Assembly: GCF_002198715.1 (NCBI RefSeq)
Contig: NZ_MWLK01000015.1
Location: 1 to 64,000 of the forward strand
DNA from: Rhodomicrobium sp. R_RK_3
GTDB lineage: Bacteria; Pseudomonadota; Alphaproteobacteria; Rhizobiales; Rhodomicrobiaceae
Reading direction: 5' to 3'
DNA length: 64,000 nucleotides
This document shows positions 62,846-64,000 of the stretch, piece after piece. A model generated the notes under the pieces. The model worked only from the letters and a program-made list of their open reading frames with translations. It was not told the DNA's origin and ran no database searches. The position numbers and the translations under genes were made by a program. Every line of letters starts with the position of its first letter. Position 1 is the first letter of the stretch.

Positions 62846-63354
62846 TCGTCTCGCACCCCGCCGTCCCGATCGTCATCCGGCTCATCATTATCGACGATTT
62901 CGCCCGGCTCGCCGGCTTCGCCTAAGGCTTCGGCGAAGAGCTCGGGCTTTTCAGTGACGATGGTTTCGAGCACCTGGGAAATCAGCCGCTGATCAGAGGC
63001 AAGACGCCTGCCAACCTGGGCAACGAAGCGGTGAAAGCGGTCGCGGCCGAGGATTTTTGCTTCCTCCTGCTCGCTCTCGGGCACGGGCGGCGTCACAATG
63101 AGAAAATAGCGCACGAACAGCCCGAGCGTTTCGGTGACGATGGCGAGATCGCGTTGTAAGCCGCCGAGCGTCTTGGAATGGCTGTTCAGCCGCCTGACGA
63201 TCACGGGCTCGAGGGCGTTTTCGGGCTTTGGCGAGAGGAACGCCTTGATCGCCTCATCGGCGATCCCCGAGCGCGAGGCTCCGTGTTGGCTGCACGCCTG
63301 CCGCAAAAGCCGTGACGCCTCCGGCGACAGATAGAACGAAAAACGCGCCTTCAT
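62842..63354 (-). CDS. CopG-like accessory protein, second cluster
   Basis: A 170-residue homologue of the protein at 23611-24144, with FSFYLSPEASRLLRQACSQH at the N-terminus (ribbon-helix-helix-like), a VRYFLIVTPPVPE patch and an acidic tail. It overlaps traG and trbB. Confidence 0.82.
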   Translation of the reverse strand: MKARFSFYLSPEASRLLRQACSQHGASRSGIADEAIKAFLSPKPENALEPVIVRRLNSHSKTLGGLQRDLAIVTETLGLFVRYFLIVTPPVPESEQEEAKILGRDRFHRFVAQVGRRLASDQRLISQVLETIVTEKPELFAEALGEAGEPGEIVDNDEPDDDRDGGVRDE

Positions 63355-64000
63355 GATTTGTCATCCATGGAGCGGGTTGGGTGAAGCGCTGGCCTTGCGT
63401 CCAGGTCGAAATCATCGTCGCGAGCGGCATCCAACAGACTGAGCTGTTTGCTCTGTACCGTGGGCGACTTCGCTGACCTTTTCGGCTTGCCGATTGAGAC
63501 GATATTCGAGCCGGGCTCGGGATCGAGCCTCGCATCATAGGTCGCGCAACACCCCTCCCAATCATGGGGCGCCCGTGGAGGCGCATCGGCATAGGCGCCC
63601 TCAGTCAGCACCGGCGCGGCAAGGCATCGTTCTTGAAAATTCAGGTCCTCGAAATAACGAAGCTTGGTCGCCTTGATCGGCGGACAGCCGGAGGTCATGA
63701 TCAGCGCTTGGTCTTTGGGAAGCTGCAGGATCTCACCCGGCGTCAGCAATGGTCGCGGTGTCTCCTGCTCCGAGACCGAGGAATGGGTGAACCAAAAGGC
63801 GGAACGGCTGCCGGTAAGCCCACGCACGGCCCGCAGCTCGGTTGCCGTGCCAAGCGCCTCTGAAAGCCTCTTGGCGGTGCGCTCGTCGTTGGGTGCGAAC
63901 ACGATGCGAATATGACAGTTGTCGAGAATGGCGTTGTTAATGCCATAGGCTTTGTCGATCTGATTGAGCGACTGCGCAATTAGACAGGCGCGGATATTGT
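63351..64000 (-). CDS. traG: TraG coupling protein, C-terminal part (cut by window edge)
   Basis: The frame is open to the right edge and encodes the last third of TraG, with LIAQSLNQIDKAYG, NCHIRIVFAPNDE, RPLLTPGEILQLPKDQALI and a polar tail. The Walker A half lies outside the window. It ends in a 4-bp overlap with the CopG-like gene. Confidence 0.93.
   Translation of the reverse strand, partial: NIRACLIAQSLNQIDKAYGINNAILDNCHIRIVFAPNDERTAKRLSEALGTATELRAVRGLTGSRSAFWFTHSSVSEQETPRPLLTPGEILQLPKDQALIMTSGCPPIKATKLRYFEDLNFQERCLAAPVLTEGAYADAPPRAPHDWEGCCATYDARLDPEPGSNIVSIGKPKRSAKSPTVQSKQLSLLDAARDDDFDLDARPALHPTRSMDDKS

Overview
The window is an accessory, mobile-element-rich stretch of an alphaproteobacterial genome. 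The evidence is the high-GC codon usage in the backbone, two trb-type conjugation clusters with DUF736, DUF2285, DUF3363-relaxase and TraF modules typical of alphaproteobacterial integrative conjugative elements (ICEs), and a 45-nt tRNA-fMet 3' end of alphaproteobacterial type. Sphingomonadales or Hyphomicrobiales are the best guesses, but nothing in the window fixes the genus. No housekeeping genes are present.

Layout. (1) 0.2-12 kb is a DNA phosphorothioation island. dndBCDE reads rightward and dndA leftward from a shared promoter region. Downstream of dndA, on the same strand, lies a tightly coupled four-gene operon: a PLD-nuclease/helicase, a small protein, an SMC/ABC-like ATPase and another small protein. 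Its gene content matches the PbeABCD type of phosphorothioate-dependent antiviral partner rather than DndFGH. A frame-broken Dnd-associated methyltransferase follows dndE. (2) 11.8-15.5 kb is ICE backbone: two XRE regulators, a DUF3363 relaxase and small proteins. (3) 15.5-21.3 kb is a catabolic or resistance cassette of P450, MFS transporter and two short-chain dehydrogenases, preceded by decayed fragments of a P450 and a methyltransferase. (4) 21.6-37.7 kb is the first conjugation cluster, in the order traG, copG-like, trbB, C, D, E-J (fused), L, F, G, I, then DUF736, an MFS protein carrying a TrbF-like tail, AlpA-like, a frameshifted DUF6499/DUF2285 regulator, an excisionase-like protein and traF. 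(5) 38-48 kb is a second metabolic/stress cassette: SnoaL-like protein, a response regulator with a degenerate receiver, metallophosphoesterase, LysR plus peroxiredoxin, methyltransferase, two exported epoxide hydrolases and a carveol-dehydrogenase-like SDR. (6) 48.9-50.8 kb holds a large serine recombinase whose 3' end runs into the tRNA-fMet fragment. (7) 51-64 kb is the start of a second ICE: tyrosine integrase, DUF2285-like protein, XRE, AbrB/PIN toxin-antitoxin, and a complete second trb cluster in the opposite orientation, running off the right edge inside traG.

How it works together. The phosphorothioation genes mark host DNA, and the linked four-gene module probably restricts unmarked phage or plasmid DNA. 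Two related but diverged type IV conjugation machines sit head to head around an attachment site, which suggests elements stacked at one tRNA-fMet locus. The two metabolic cassettes on either side of the first trb cluster share a dyad operator (AGAATA-N5-TATTCT and close variants) at six places, and the methyltransferase occurs intact in one and broken in the other. They look like one regulon, split or duplicated around the ICE backbone.
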